Assembly: GCA_050729835.1 (NCBI GenBank)
Contig: JBOHLS010000014.1
Coordinates: forward strand, 11,434-75,433
Source of the DNA: REEB95 sp050729835
Lineage (GTDB): Bacteria; Pseudomonadota; Alphaproteobacteria; ATCC43930; CGMCC-115725
Direction: 5' to 3'
Length of the DNA stretch: 64,000 bases
A program made the translations under genes and the position numbers. Shown piece after piece: positions 42,690-51,315 of the stretch (position 1 is the first letter of the stretch; each line of letters opens with the position of its first letter). The notes beneath the pieces are model-generated. The model did no database searches and had not been told where the DNA came from. It saw only the letters and a list, made by a program, of their open reading frames with translations.

Positions 42690-43690
42690 CGCACCACCCC
42701 CGCCTGGCGGAACCAGGCGATGGCGTCCGCCAGACCCTCGCGCGCCGGCCGCGCGCGATAGCCGAGCTCGCACTCGGCCTTGGCCGACGAGAAAAACATC
42801 TTGTGTCGCGCCATGCGCAGCCCCTCGCGGGTGGCGAACGGCTCGCGGCCGACGAGCCAGCCGAGCGCCTCTTCGACGACGGCGACCGGCCAGACCAGCG
42901 CCGCGGGCACTTGGACGGTGGGCGGCTTACGGCCGACGATGCCGGCGACCAGCCGCAGGATCTCGCCCAGTGTCAGGTTCTCGCCGCCGAGGATATAACG
43001 CTCGCCGACGCGGCCTTTGTCCTCGGCGAGCAGATGGCCGCGCGCGACGTCGTCGACATGCGCGAGATTGAGGCCGGTATCGACGTAAGCCGGCATGCGG
43101 CCGGATGCCGCCTCGACGATGATACGGCCGGTCGGCGTCGGCTTGACGTCGCGCGGCCCGACCGGCGTCGAGGGATTGACGATCACGGCCGGCAGGTTGC
43201 GCGTCCGCACCAGATCGCGCACCGCTGCCTCGGCGAGGAACTTCGAGCGCTTGTAATGGCCGACCATGTCGGCGAGCGCGCTCGGCGTAGTCTCGTCGGC
43301 GACGACGCCATCGCGGCGCCAGCCCAGCGTGGCGACGCTGCTGGTGTAGACAATGCGTTCGACGCCAGCCGCCAGCGCCACCGCCATCAGGCTGCGCGTG
43401 CCGTCGACATTGGCGGCGTACATCGCGGCGGGATCGCGCACCCACAGCCGGTAGTCGGCGGCGACGTGATAGAGCGCGCCGCAGCCGTCGAGCGCGGCGG
43501 CAAGCGAGCGCGACTCGGTCAGCGAGCCGAAGCGCAATTCGACGGCCAGGCCTTCGACGTTGCGGCGGTCGCTCGACGGGCGCAGCAGCGCGCGGACCCT
43601 GCGGCCGGCGGCGAGCAGCGCGCGGGTGACGGCCGCGCCGACGAAGCCCGACGCGCCGGTGACGAGCACGGGCCTGTCGCTTTGAACCAT
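42686..43690 (-). CDS. hpnA: Hopanoid-associated sugar epimerase HpnA
   Basis: A 334-residue extended SDR of the NAD-dependent epimerase family, associated with hopanoid clusters; the exact substrate is unknown. The NAD-binding loop is RPVLVTGASGFVGAAVTRAL, and the active-site YxxxK lies in MVGHYKRSKFLAEAAVRD. YTSSVATLGWRRDG and NPSTPVGPRDVKPTPTGRI are typical of HpnA. The gene heads the hpn set, 21 bases after the dxr stop, and its end overlaps hpnB (ATGA). Some relatives act as dihydroflavonol-reductase-like enzymes; context favours HpnA. Confidence 0.9.
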   Translation of the reverse strand: MVQSDRPVLVTGASGFVGAAVTRALLAAGRRVRALLRPSSDRRNVEGLAVELRFGSLTESRSLAAALDGCGALYHVAADYRLWVRDPAAMYAANVDGTRSLMAVALAAGVERIVYTSSVATLGWRRDGVVADETTPSALADMVGHYKRSKFLAEAAVRDLVRTRNLPAVIVNPSTPVGPRDVKPTPTGRIIVEAASGRMPAYVDTGLNLAHVDDVARGHLLAEDKGRVGERYILGGENLTLGEILRLVAGIVGRKPPTVQVPAALVWPVAVVEEALGWLVGREPFATREGLRMARHKMFFSSAKAECELGYRARPAREGLADAIAWFRQAGVVR

Positions 43691-43711
43691 GGCGTTGCCC
43701 GGGCGCCGCTC

Positions 43712-44911
43712 CTACACCGCGGCGGCGCGCGGCGCGTTCGGCGCGGCGCGGCTGGCGATGAAGCCGGCGGCCGCCGCGCGCGCCTCGCGATCGAGGGCGT
43801 AAACGTCGTCCAACGCGTCGATCGTGCGGTCGGGCAGCAGCGCGAGCGCGCGCTCGACGGTTTCGGCGATCTCCAGGAAGCCGATGCGGCGGTCCAGAAA
43901 GGCCGCGACCGCGACCTCGTTGGCGGCGTTCAAGACGCAGGGCGCGCCGCCGCCCGCCTCCATCGCCGCGCGCGCCAGGCGCAGCGCCGGGAAGCGCACC
44001 GGATCGGGCGCCTCGAAATTGAGCCGCGCGAGCCTGGCGAGGTCGAGCCGCGGGCTCGGCGCCGAGATGCGGCGCGGCCAGCCGAGAGCGTTGGCGATCG
44101 GCGTGCGCATATCGGGCGAGCCGAGTTGCGCCAGCACCGAGCCGTCGCTGTAATAGACCAAGCCGTGCACCACCGATTGCGGATGCACCACCACCTCGAT
44201 CTGCCGCGAAGCCAGACCGAAGAGATGATGCGCCTCGATCACCTCGAGGCCCTTGTTCATCATGGTCGCGGAATCGACCGAGATCTTGGCGCCCATGCGC
44301 CAGTTGGGATGCGCCACCGCCTGCTCGGGCGTCACGTCACGCATCGCCTCGCGGGCGCGCTCGCGGAACGGACCGCCGCTGGCGGTGAGGACGATGCGCT
44401 CGATCGCCTTGGCGTGATCGAAGTCGAAGACCTGGAAGACCGCGTTGTGTTCGCTGTCGACCGGCAGCAGCCGCGCGCCGTGGCGCCGCGCCTCTTCCGT
44501 CACCAGCGCGCCGGCGCAGACCAGCACCTCCTTGTTGGCGAGCGCGACCAGGACGCCGCGGCGTACCGCCGCGAGCGTCGGCGCCAGTCCGGCGGCACCG
44601 ACGATGGCCGCCATCACCCAGTCAGCCGGCCGCGCCGCCGCCTCGACCACCGCCGCCTGGCCGGCGCCGACCTCGATGCCGGTGCCGGCGAGCGCGTCCT
44701 TGAGCGCGCGATAATGGCGATCGTCGGCAACGACGGCGAATTTGGCGTCGAGGCGCCGCGCCTGCTCGGCGAGGCGCGCGAAATTGCTGCGCGCGACCAG
44801 CGCCTCGACGGCATATGCCCCACGCTCCGCCTCGACCAGCTCGACGGTGTTGCAACCGACCGAACCCGTCGAGCCGAGGATCGTCACGCGCCGCTGCTGC
44901 GCCGCCGTCAT
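43712..44911 (-). CDS. dxr: 1-deoxy-D-xylulose 5-phosphate reductoisomerase
   Basis: Second MEP-pathway step, making 2-C-methyl-D-erythritol 4-phosphate with NADPH and a divalent cation. The 399-residue protein has the NADPH loop TILGSTGSVGCNTVELVEAE at the start and ALANKEVLVCAGALVTEEA in the middle. LLPVDSEHNAVFQVF carries the metal-ligand Asp and Glu, and the flexible loop SVDSATMMNKGLEVIEAHHL follows. The usual GSTGSIG has Val for Ile, which is minor. It is directly upstream of hpnA on the same strand with 21 bases between, so a transcript may run dxr-hpnA-B-C-D-E-shc-hpnG. Its usual neighbours (uppS, cdsA, rseP) are not here. Confidence 0.96.
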   Translation of the reverse strand: MTAAQQRRVTILGSTGSVGCNTVELVEAERGAYAVEALVARSNFARLAEQARRLDAKFAVVADDRHYRALKDALAGTGIEVGAGQAAVVEAAARPADWVMAAIVGAAGLAPTLAAVRRGVLVALANKEVLVCAGALVTEEARRHGARLLPVDSEHNAVFQVFDFDHAKAIERIVLTASGGPFRERAREAMRDVTPEQAVAHPNWRMGAKISVDSATMMNKGLEVIEAHHLFGLASRQIEVVVHPQSVVHGLVYYSDGSVLAQLGSPDMRTPIANALGWPRRISAPSPRLDLARLARLNFEAPDPVRFPALRLARAAMEAGGGAPCVLNAANEVAVAAFLDRRIGFLEIAETVERALALLPDRTIDALDDVYALDREARAAAAGFIASRAAPNAPRAAAV

Positions 44912-44994
44912 TCGCCGCCTGCTCCCTGCCGGGTTTTGCCCGTTGTCCGTGCCGTCATTTTATTGATAAAGCGGCGGCAGCGCCCGCGTAAAGC

Positions 44995-45720
44995 TTATTC
45001 CGGGCTTTTCTTTTGGCGTTCAAGCACTTGGGCGACGCGGTCGCGCAAGCGGAAAAGCCGCTTGTCGCGGATGCCGAGCGCCCGGAGGTGCTGCGCGGTA
45101 TCGAAGAGATAGGCCGCGCAGGGGCCGAGCGCGCCATGCGCCCGGGCGATCGATTCGACGATGCGGTCCTCGGACACCAGGCCGGCATAGCGCGGATGCG
45201 TCCGGTTGATGATGAAGGCGATGGCCCAGCCGCGACCGCCCTCCTTGGTGACGATGCGGACCCAGCGCGGGCAATACGAGCCGGTGATCATCTCGCGCCG
45301 CCACAGCAGCTCGAGCTCGGCCTGGGCGACCGACGCGGCGACGCGATAGACCAGGCCGCGGCAGGCGCCGCCATGATCGAGGCCGAGGATCAAGCCCGGT
45401 GCCTCGGCGCTGCCGCGTCCGAGATGCGTCCACAGGCAGAAGCGGCGGTGATAGCCGTGCACCGTCGCGATCCGCCGGTCGACAAAATGGATCATCGGAT
45501 TCCAGATCAGCGAGCCGTAGGCGAACAGCCAGACGTCGCCACCGCCATCGGGGTGGCGCGCGAGAATGGCGGCGACCGAGGCGCAATGCTCCGCGTCGGG
45601 CACGATGCGCACCGACGGATCATGCTTCTCGATCAGCCGGCGCATCTCGCCGCTCAGCACGGATTCACGCGTGAGCTTGTGCGCGCAGTCCTTGTCGTTC
45701 GCGGGCGGATCGGCGGGCAT
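44995..45720 (-). CDS. chaC: Gamma-glutamylcyclotransferase, ChaC family
   Basis: Degrades glutathione to 5-oxoproline and Cys-Gly in the cytoplasm. The 241-residue protein has the ChaC signature VWLFAYGSLIWNPMIHFVDR near residue 66, and WTHLGRGSAEAPGLILGLDH follows, holding the catalytic Glu region. The C-terminal LFDTAQHLRALGIRDKRLFR is typical of alphaproteobacterial ChaC. The start is the ATG at 45720; the frame extends upstream without support. It may be a monocistronic gene upstream of dxr (83 bases from dxr's start), in the same direction but with dxr downstream of it. Confidence 0.9.
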   Translation of the reverse strand: MPADPPANDKDCAHKLTRESVLSGEMRRLIEKHDPSVRIVPDAEHCASVAAILARHPDGGGDVWLFAYGSLIWNPMIHFVDRRIATVHGYHRRFCLWTHLGRGSAEAPGLILGLDHGGACRGLVYRVAASVAQAELELLWRREMITGSYCPRWVRIVTKEGGRGWAIAFIINRTHPRYAGLVSEDRIVESIARAHGALGPCAAYLFDTAQHLRALGIRDKRLFRLRDRVAQVLERQKKSPE

Positions 45721-45857
45721 GGCGCACGATAGCAAAGGCCGTCGGGGCTCGAAACGGCGGCCGGCGCAGAGCTGACCGGCGCCCGAGTCGGGCATGCTTG
45801 ACAGGCCGGCGTGGCCCGCCCGAGGCTCGCTTCCGGGGGAGCAGCCGAGAGGACGGA

Positions 45858-47918
45858 ATGGCCGAAGTCAGGCTCGAACGCGCCGGCGACGTCGCGGTGA
45901 TCGAGATCGACAATCCGCCGGTCAACGCGTTGAGCCATGCGGTGCGCGCGGCGCTGGCATCGCGCCTCGACGAGGCGATGGCGGATGCCGCCGTCAAGGC
46001 GGCGGTGATCGCCTGCGCCGGCCGCACCTTCGTCGCTGGCGCCGACATCAACGAACTCGGCAAACCGCGCTCGCCGCCGTTGACCGTCGACCTCGCGACG
46101 CAGCTCGACGGCTGCGCCAAGCCGGTGGTGGCGGCGATCCACGGTACCGCGCTAGGCGGCGGGCTCGAGCTCGCCCTCGCCTGCCATTGGCGCGTCGCGG
46201 CGCCCGACGCGCGGCTGGGTCTGCCCGAGGTCAAGCTCGGCATCATCCCCGGCGGCGGCGGAACCCAGCGCCTGCCGCGCGCCATCGGCGCCAAGCCGGC
46301 GCTCGACCTGATCACCGGCGGCGAGACGATCGACGCCAAGCCGGCGCTCGAAGCCGGGCTAGTCGACGAATTGGCGACGCGCGGCGACGTGCGCAGCGCG
46401 GCGGTCGCGCTGGCGCACCGCCTGATCGCCGAAAAGCGGGCGCCGAAGCGGCTGCGCGACCGCGCGGTCGAATCGGTGCCGTCGGAGCTGTTCACCCGCG
46501 CCCGCGGCGAGATCGCGCGCCGCCAGCGCGGTTTCGAGGCGCCGCTCAAGGCGGTCGACGCCGTCGCCGCCGCGATGATGCGGTTCGACGACGGGCTCAA
46601 GCGCGAGCAGGCGATCTTCGCCGAACTGGTCGAGGGGTCGCAATTCGGCGCGTTGCGCCATGTTTTCTTCGCCGAGCGCGCGGCGGCCAAGATCGCCGAC
46701 CTGCCGGTCGACCAGACGCCGCGCGTCATCGCGCAGGTCGCGGTGATCGGCGCCGGCACGATGGGCGGCAGCATCGCGCTGTGCTGCGCCGACGCCGGCA
46801 TTCCGGTGACGCTGATCGAAGCCGACAAGGCCGCGCTCGAGCGCGGCCTCGCGACCCTGCGGCGCAATTTCGAATCGAGCGCGCGGCGGCGCAACCTGTC
46901 GGCATTCGAGCTCGACAAGCGCCTCGGGCTGATCAAGCCGTCGCTGCGCCTAGTCGACGCCGCCACCGCCGACCTCGTCGTCGAGGCGGTGTTCGAGGAT
47001 CTCGAGCTAAAAAAGGCCGTCTTCGGCAAGCTCGACGGCATTGCCCGGCCGGGCGCGATTCTCGCCACCAACACCTCGTACCAGGACGTCAACGTCATCG
47101 CCGCCGCGACGTCGCGGCCGCAGGATGTGCTCGGCCTGCATTTTTTCAGCCCAGCGCACGTCATGCGGCTGGTCGAGGTGGCGCGGACCAAGGCGACCGC
47201 GCCGGCTGCGCTGGCGGCGGCGCTCGCGCTGCTGCGCAAGCTGCGCAAGCTGTCGGTGATGGTCGGCGCGGCACCGGCCTTCGTCGGCAACCGTATGCTG
47301 TTCGAGCGCTCGCGCGAGGCCGACCGGCTGCTGCGCGACGGCGCTTCCCCGCGCGAGGTCGACCGGGCGATGGTCGAGTTCGGCTTTCCGATGGGGCCCT
47401 TCGCCGCCGCCGATCTCGCCGGGCTCGACGTCTCGTGGCGCATGCGCCAAGCGCAGGGCATCGCGTTCCCGGTGGCCGATGCGCTGTGCGAAGCCGGCCG
47501 TTTCGGCCAGAAGACCGGCAAGGGCTATTACCGCTACGAAAGCGGCAGCCGCGAAGGCGCGGCCGACGAGGAGACCGACCGCGTCGTCGCCGCGGTGCGC
47601 GGGCGCCTCGGCATTACACCACGGCCGATCGCCGCCGACGCCATCATCGAGCGGCTGATCTATCCGATGGTCAACCAGGCAGCGCAACTCATCGAGTCGG
47701 GTGTCGCCATCAGGCCGGGCGACGTCGACCTGATCTGGATCAATGGCTACGGCTTTCCGGCGTGGCGCGGCGGGCCGATGTATTACGCCGACCGGATCGG
47801 CCTCAAGACCGTGCGCAACCGGCTTGACCAGCTGGCGCGCGAGCTCGACGAGAAGGCACTGGTGCCGGCGCCACTGATCGAGCAGCGGGTGCAAGAGGGA
47901 CGAGGGTTTTATGCCTAG
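45858..47918 (+). CDS. Bifunctional enoyl-CoA hydratase/3-hydroxyacyl-CoA dehydrogenase
   Basis: A 686-residue beta-oxidation enzyme with an N-terminal crotonase domain and two 3-hydroxyacyl-CoA dehydrogenase parts. The hydratase has RTFVAGADINELG and HGTALGGGLELALACHWRVA (both oxyanion-hole strands and a Glu). The dehydrogenase has VAVIGAGTMGGSIALCCADA, LATNTSYQDVNVIAAATSRP, LGLHFFSPAHVMRLVEV and a duplicated C-terminal helix domain ending GYGFPAWRGGPMYYADRIG. The layout is that of the peroxisomal-type (FadJ-like) protein. An AGAGGACGGA box precedes the ATG at 45858; the frame upstream is unsupported. No thiolase gene is adjacent. Confidence 0.92.
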   Translation: MAEVRLERAGDVAVIEIDNPPVNALSHAVRAALASRLDEAMADAAVKAAVIACAGRTFVAGADINELGKPRSPPLTVDLATQLDGCAKPVVAAIHGTALGGGLELALACHWRVAAPDARLGLPEVKLGIIPGGGGTQRLPRAIGAKPALDLITGGETIDAKPALEAGLVDELATRGDVRSAAVALAHRLIAEKRAPKRLRDRAVESVPSELFTRARGEIARRQRGFEAPLKAVDAVAAAMMRFDDGLKREQAIFAELVEGSQFGALRHVFFAERAAAKIADLPVDQTPRVIAQVAVIGAGTMGGSIALCCADAGIPVTLIEADKAALERGLATLRRNFESSARRRNLSAFELDKRLGLIKPSLRLVDAATADLVVEAVFEDLELKKAVFGKLDGIARPGAILATNTSYQDVNVIAAATSRPQDVLGLHFFSPAHVMRLVEVARTKATAPAALAAALALLRKLRKLSVMVGAAPAFVGNRMLFERSREADRLLRDGASPREVDRAMVEFGFPMGPFAAADLAGLDVSWRMRQAQGIAFPVADALCEAGRFGQKTGKGYYRYESGSREGAADEETDRVVAAVRGRLGITPRPIAADAIIERLIYPMVNQAAQLIESGVAIRPGDVDLIWINGYGFPAWRGGPMYYADRIGLKTVRNRLDQLARELDEKALVPAPLIEQRVQEGRGFYA

Positions 47919-49162
47919 CGCCGGCCGCTATAGGCCACGCGCCAGAGCGTGCCGGAACCGTCGTCGCTGAAGATCAGCGCGCCGTCGCGCGCGACCGTGA
48001 CGCCGACCGGCCGGCCCCACACTGTGCCGTTGGACAGCAGGAAGCCGGTGACGAAGTCGTCGTATTCGCCGGTCGGCACGCCGTTCTTCATGCGCACGCG
48101 GACGATCTTGTAGCCGGTGCGGACGCTGCGGTTCCACGAGCCGTGCAGCGCGACGAAAACGTCGCCTTTATAGTCGGCCGGGAACTGGGCGCCGTCATAG
48201 ACCGCGAGGCCAAGCGGCGCCGAGTGCGCCTGGATCAAGAGGTCCGGCGCGATCACCGCCGAGGCGGGTTCGGGATGGGCGCCACGATGCTCCGGATCGG
48301 GATGGGCGCCGAGGTAGTACCACGGCCAGCCGTAGAAGCCGCCGCGCTTGACGCGCGTCAGGTAATCGGGCGGCAGGTCGTCGCCGAGCCCGTCGCGCTC
48401 GTTGACCACGGCGAGCAAGGTGTCGCCGTCGAAACGGATGTCGACGGCGTTGCGCAGGCCCGAGGCGTAGACCGCCTTGTGGCCGCCGTCGGAATCGAAT
48501 TCGAGGATGTCGGCGCGATCGGTTTCCAGCGCCATGCCGCCTTCGGCATCGTTGCTGGCCGAGCCGATGCTGACCAGCAGGTGCTTGCCATCGGGCGTGA
48601 AGGCGAGCGAGCGCGTCCAGTGGCCGCCAGCCGGCAGTTCTTGGATGACGGTTTCGGGCGGGCCGCTCGCGCGCAGATCGCCATTGCGATAGGGAAAGCG
48701 CACCACCGATTCCTCGGTGGCGACGTAAACCCAATGCGGATCGGGACCGAGCGGATAGAAGGCGATGCCGAATGGCCGAAAGAGGCCGGCGGCGAAGACC
48801 GCGTGTTCGCTCGCCTGCGCCGCGCCGGCGTGTGCGCGCACGACCGTCACGCGGCCGGCGACGCTCTCGGCGACGAAGATGTCGCCATTGGGCGCGGTGC
48901 TCAGCAGCCGCGGCCGCGTCAGCCCGCCAAGATACTCGCTGACGATGAAGCCCGGCGGGACCGCCAGCTTGGCGTCGGCCGGGCGCGTGACGAGGCGCGG
49001 CGGGTTGGCGGCCGGCGACGTCGCGTAAGGCGGCGGCAGATCGGCCGAGATGTGGTGTACCGTGCCGGGCTGGTCCGCTTGCGCCCAGGCTGCCAAACTG
49101 CCGAACGACGCGGCGATACTCAACGCAAGAACGAAGCAGCCGCAAGCCGATCTCAATGACAT
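47915..49162 (-). CDS. PQQ-dependent sugar dehydrogenase/L-sorbosone dehydrogenase-like protein
   Basis: A 415-residue secreted six-bladed beta-propeller. It has a signal peptide (CFVLALSIAASFGSLAAWAQ). GFIVSEYLGGLTRPRLLSTA and APNGDIFVAESVAGRVTVV are the first blade features, followed by RSLAFTPDGKHLLVSIGSAS, YASGLRNAVDIRFDGDTLLA and FYGWPWYYLGAHPDPEH, all typical of the soluble-glucose/sorbosone-dehydrogenase fold. Substrate and cofactor (PQQ) are inferred from the family only. It converges with the bifunctional beta-oxidation gene, and the ends overlap by 4 bases. Repeat element C lies upstream. Confidence 0.86.
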   Translation of the reverse strand: MSLRSACGCFVLALSIAASFGSLAAWAQADQPGTVHHISADLPPPYATSPAANPPRLVTRPADAKLAVPPGFIVSEYLGGLTRPRLLSTAPNGDIFVAESVAGRVTVVRAHAGAAQASEHAVFAAGLFRPFGIAFYPLGPDPHWVYVATEESVVRFPYRNGDLRASGPPETVIQELPAGGHWTRSLAFTPDGKHLLVSIGSASNDAEGGMALETDRADILEFDSDGGHKAVYASGLRNAVDIRFDGDTLLAVVNERDGLGDDLPPDYLTRVKRGGFYGWPWYYLGAHPDPEHRGAHPEPASAVIAPDLLIQAHSAPLGLAVYDGAQFPADYKGDVFVALHGSWNRSVRTGYKIVRVRMKNGVPTGEYDDFVTGFLLSNGTVWGRPVGVTVARDGALIFSDDGSGTLWRVAYSGRR

Positions 49163-49182
49163 GGCGTGCTTATCCTCGACAC

Positions 49183-49285
49183 CCCCTCACCCTTCCCTCT
49201 CCCCCTCGCGGGGGAGAGGGTTGCTTTGGGTTGGCGAGCCTTGAGCGCAGCAAAAGGCGACCCTTACCCAAAGCTGGGTGAGGGG
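49183..49285. repeat. Interspersed repeat family C, copy 2
   Basis: A 103-bp unit between the sorbosone-dehydrogenase-like and decarboxylase-like genes. It has the same ends CCCCTCACCC (49183-49192) and GGGTGAGGGG (49276-49285) as the copy at 19761, with a CCCTCTCCCC/GGGGAGAGGG hairpin and a TTGGGTT...TACCCAA inner pair. Confidence 0.85.
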
Positions 49286-49313
49286 CGATTGCTGCGACCA
49301 AGTCACGACGGAT

Positions 49314-50306
49314 TCAAATCTTGAACGCCTCGAAGGTTTCGGGCGCGAACAACTCTTCGGGCGAAAGGCGCCGCGGCGACAGCCCTTGCTCGTGGTGGTA
49401 GCGCAGAAACGTGTCGAGCGTGGGGCGGTTGGCGACGAGGCCGTAGGGCCACCATTCCTTGCCCATGACGCGCCTGGTTTCCTCGAGATGCGCGCTCTGC
49501 CACGGCAGCATGGTCTTCTGCGAGGCGATCATCTCGAGATCGGCATAGGTGCGGCGCTGCGCCTCGGCGAAGGCCTTCATCAGCGACACCGCGATCCAGC
49601 GATTGGCCTCGTAGAGATCGCGGCGCAAGGCGACGACGTGCATGATCGGGAAGATCTTGGTCTTGCGGAAATAGGCCTGCTCGACCTCGACATAGTTGGG
49701 GAAGAGGCGCTTCACCTTGTCGGGCTCGCTGTGGAAGGTCGAGGGCAGACGCGGCGCATAGATGGCGTCGAGCTCGCCGTCGGCCAGCATGCGCGACAGC
49801 GTCTGGGTCGGGCCGATTGGCTGGACCTTGAACTTGGCCGGTAGGCTGAGCTTGAGCTTTTCCTCGCGGCCGGGCTCCTCCTCGCCGCCAGTGAAATAGG
49901 TCGGGCTGACGCAATCGACGCCGTATTCGTCCTGGAGGATGCCCTTCATCCAGACGATGGCGGTGAGCTGGTATTCCGGATTGCCGACGCGCTTGTCGGC
50001 GAGGTCCTTGGGCTCGCGGATGCCGCTTTTAGCCGAGACCACGAAGCAGGAATGGCGGAACATGCGCGAGGGAAAGACGGGGATGGCGACGAAGTCCTTG
50101 CGCTCCCTCGTCAGCGAGACACAATAGGACGACAGCGACATCTCGGCGGCGTCAAATTCCCGGTGGCGCAGCATGCGCCAGAAGGTTTCCTCGACCACCA
50201 AGGGCAGGACGTCGAGCTCGATGCCTTCGGGCCTGACCGTGCCGTCGCTGAGCGCGCGGGTGCGGTCGTAGTCCCAGCAGGCCAGCGTCAGCCGCAACTT
50301 CGACAT
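49314..50306 (-). CDS. 4,5-dihydroxyphthalate decarboxylase-like / ABC binding-protein-fold protein
   Basis: A 330-residue cytoplasmic protein of the periplasmic-binding-like superfamily that includes 4,5-dihydroxyphthalate decarboxylase (Pht5). LRLTLACWDYDRTRALSDGT is a hallmark start of the group, and RHREFDAAEMSLSSYCVSL and LDAIYAPRLPSTFHSEPDKV follow. There is no signal peptide, which supports an enzyme or an intracellular binding protein rather than a transporter component. The reaction is uncertain because homologues are numerous and few are tested. Start: ATG at 50306; no other frame gives the conserved start. It is divergent from the GlcG-like gene with about 100 bp between. Confidence 0.8.
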   Translation of the reverse strand: MSKLRLTLACWDYDRTRALSDGTVRPEGIELDVLPLVVEETFWRMLRHREFDAAEMSLSSYCVSLTRERKDFVAIPVFPSRMFRHSCFVVSAKSGIREPKDLADKRVGNPEYQLTAIVWMKGILQDEYGVDCVSPTYFTGGEEEPGREEKLKLSLPAKFKVQPIGPTQTLSRMLADGELDAIYAPRLPSTFHSEPDKVKRLFPNYVEVEQAYFRKTKIFPIMHVVALRRDLYEANRWIAVSLMKAFAEAQRRTYADLEMIASQKTMLPWQSAHLEETRRVMGKEWWPYGLVANRPTLDTFLRYHHEQGLSPRRLSPEELFAPETFEAFKI

Positions 50307-50405
50307 GCGCGATTGTGCCCCCCGAAAGAAATTCGGCGCGTTCCGTTCGGCGCGCCCAGCCCCTATCATAGCGGCCCTTGGCTCAGAAACGGGAGGGAGT
50401 TTCGC

Positions 50406-50846
50406 ATGAGTAACGTCACGCTGGCGCAGGCCTCGATCATCGTCGACAAGGCGCTGGAACACGGCCGCGCGCAGAAGTTCAAGCCCTTGGCGGCGGCGGT
50501 TTTGGACTCCGGCGGCCACGTTGTCGCCTTCAAGCGCGAGGACAAGACCTCGATCATGCGGTTCGAGATCGCCTTCGGCAAAGCCTATGGCTGTCTCGGC
50601 ATGGGCTTCGGCGGGCGCGAGTTCGCGCGCCGCGTGCCGATCGCGCCGCATTTCATCCAGGCGCTGTCGGGCGCGTTCGACGGCCGCGTCGTGCCGGTGC
50701 CGGGCGGCGTGCTAATCCGCGACGGCAGCGGCGAGATCGTCGGCGCGGTCGGCATCAGCGGCGACACCTCGGAGAACGACGAGGCCTGCGGCGTCGCCGG
50801 CATCAAGGCGGCCGGCCTCAACCCCGACACTGGCGCGCCAGCATGA
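50406..50846 (+). CDS. GlcG/HbpS family heme-binding-like protein
   Basis: A 146-residue protein of the GlcG/HbpS fold. It starts MSNVTLAQASIIVDKALEHG, followed by PLAAAVLDSGGHVVAFKRED and the typical glycine-rich end PGGVLIRDGSGEIVGAVGIS. Family members bind heme or small molecules and often accompany glycolate, propanediol or aromatic degradation genes. There is no signal peptide. A GGGAGGG box lies just upstream of the ATG at 50406. It diverges from the dihydroxyphthalate-decarboxylase-like gene, so both may share a control region. The unknown 149-residue gene follows after 19 bases. Confidence 0.85.
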   Translation: MSNVTLAQASIIVDKALEHGRAQKFKPLAAAVLDSGGHVVAFKREDKTSIMRFEIAFGKAYGCLGMGFGGREFARRVPIAPHFIQALSGAFDGRVVPVPGGVLIRDGSGEIVGAVGISGDTSENDEACGVAGIKAAGLNPDTGAPA

Positions 50847-50865
50847 GGCGGCGCGTCATGGGTGC

Positions 50866-51315
50866 ATGAACGACATCCTGCCCTTTCCGTTGCCGCCGCG
50901 GGTGCCCCCGGTCGAGCCCGCGTTGCTCGCCTCGGCGGTGTTCGTGTTCGGCGAATATCTCGACCGCGTGCGCGCCGACCTACCGTCGCCGGACGACGGC
51001 GCCGAAAGCGACGAGAGCGCGCCGCCGCAGCCCGAGATCGACACCAAGGCGGTGCTCGACCTCTTCGCCGAGGAGCTCGACACCGGCGTGCCGGTGACGC
51101 TGGCGCTCTTCCTGCGCGTCACCGCGCTGTTCCGGCTCCTGGCGCAAAGCCCGTCGCTGGCGCGCTTCGCGCTCGAACCCGACGGACCCAACGCGCTGTC
51201 GGAAACCGCGCTGTTGGCGGCGGCGCGGCTCGACCTGCCGGTGAAGCGGACCGGCAAGGAAGGCACGGCGGATTTCGACCCACGCGCCTTCCGCGCGGCG
51301 TTGACGCGGGAGTGA
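50866..51315 (+). CDS. Uncharacterised 149-residue protein
   Basis: I do not recognise this protein. It has a proline-rich N-terminus (ILPFPLPPRVPPVEPALL), a negatively charged linker (SPDDGAESDESAPPQPEID) and a helical middle (LDLFAEELDTGVPVTLALFL, then RVTALFRLLAQSPSL). There is no membrane segment, signal or cysteine. The acidic linker and helix-rich middle hint at a protein-interaction role only. It starts 19 bases after the GlcG-like gene and converges head-on with emrB, their stops adjacent at 51315/51316. Confidence 0.55.
   Translation: MNDILPFPLPPRVPPVEPALLASAVFVFGEYLDRVRADLPSPDDGAESDESAPPQPEIDTKAVLDLFAEELDTGVPVTLALFLRVTALFRLLAQSPSLARFALEPDGPNALSETALLAAARLDLPVKRTGKEGTADFDPRAFRAALTRE

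Noticed and set aside
42803..45112. A 769-residue antisense frame over hpnA and dxr
   Set aside because: It lies opposite two fully conserved genes, its composition is typical of antisense reading (many Arg/Asp/His), and no motif is present.
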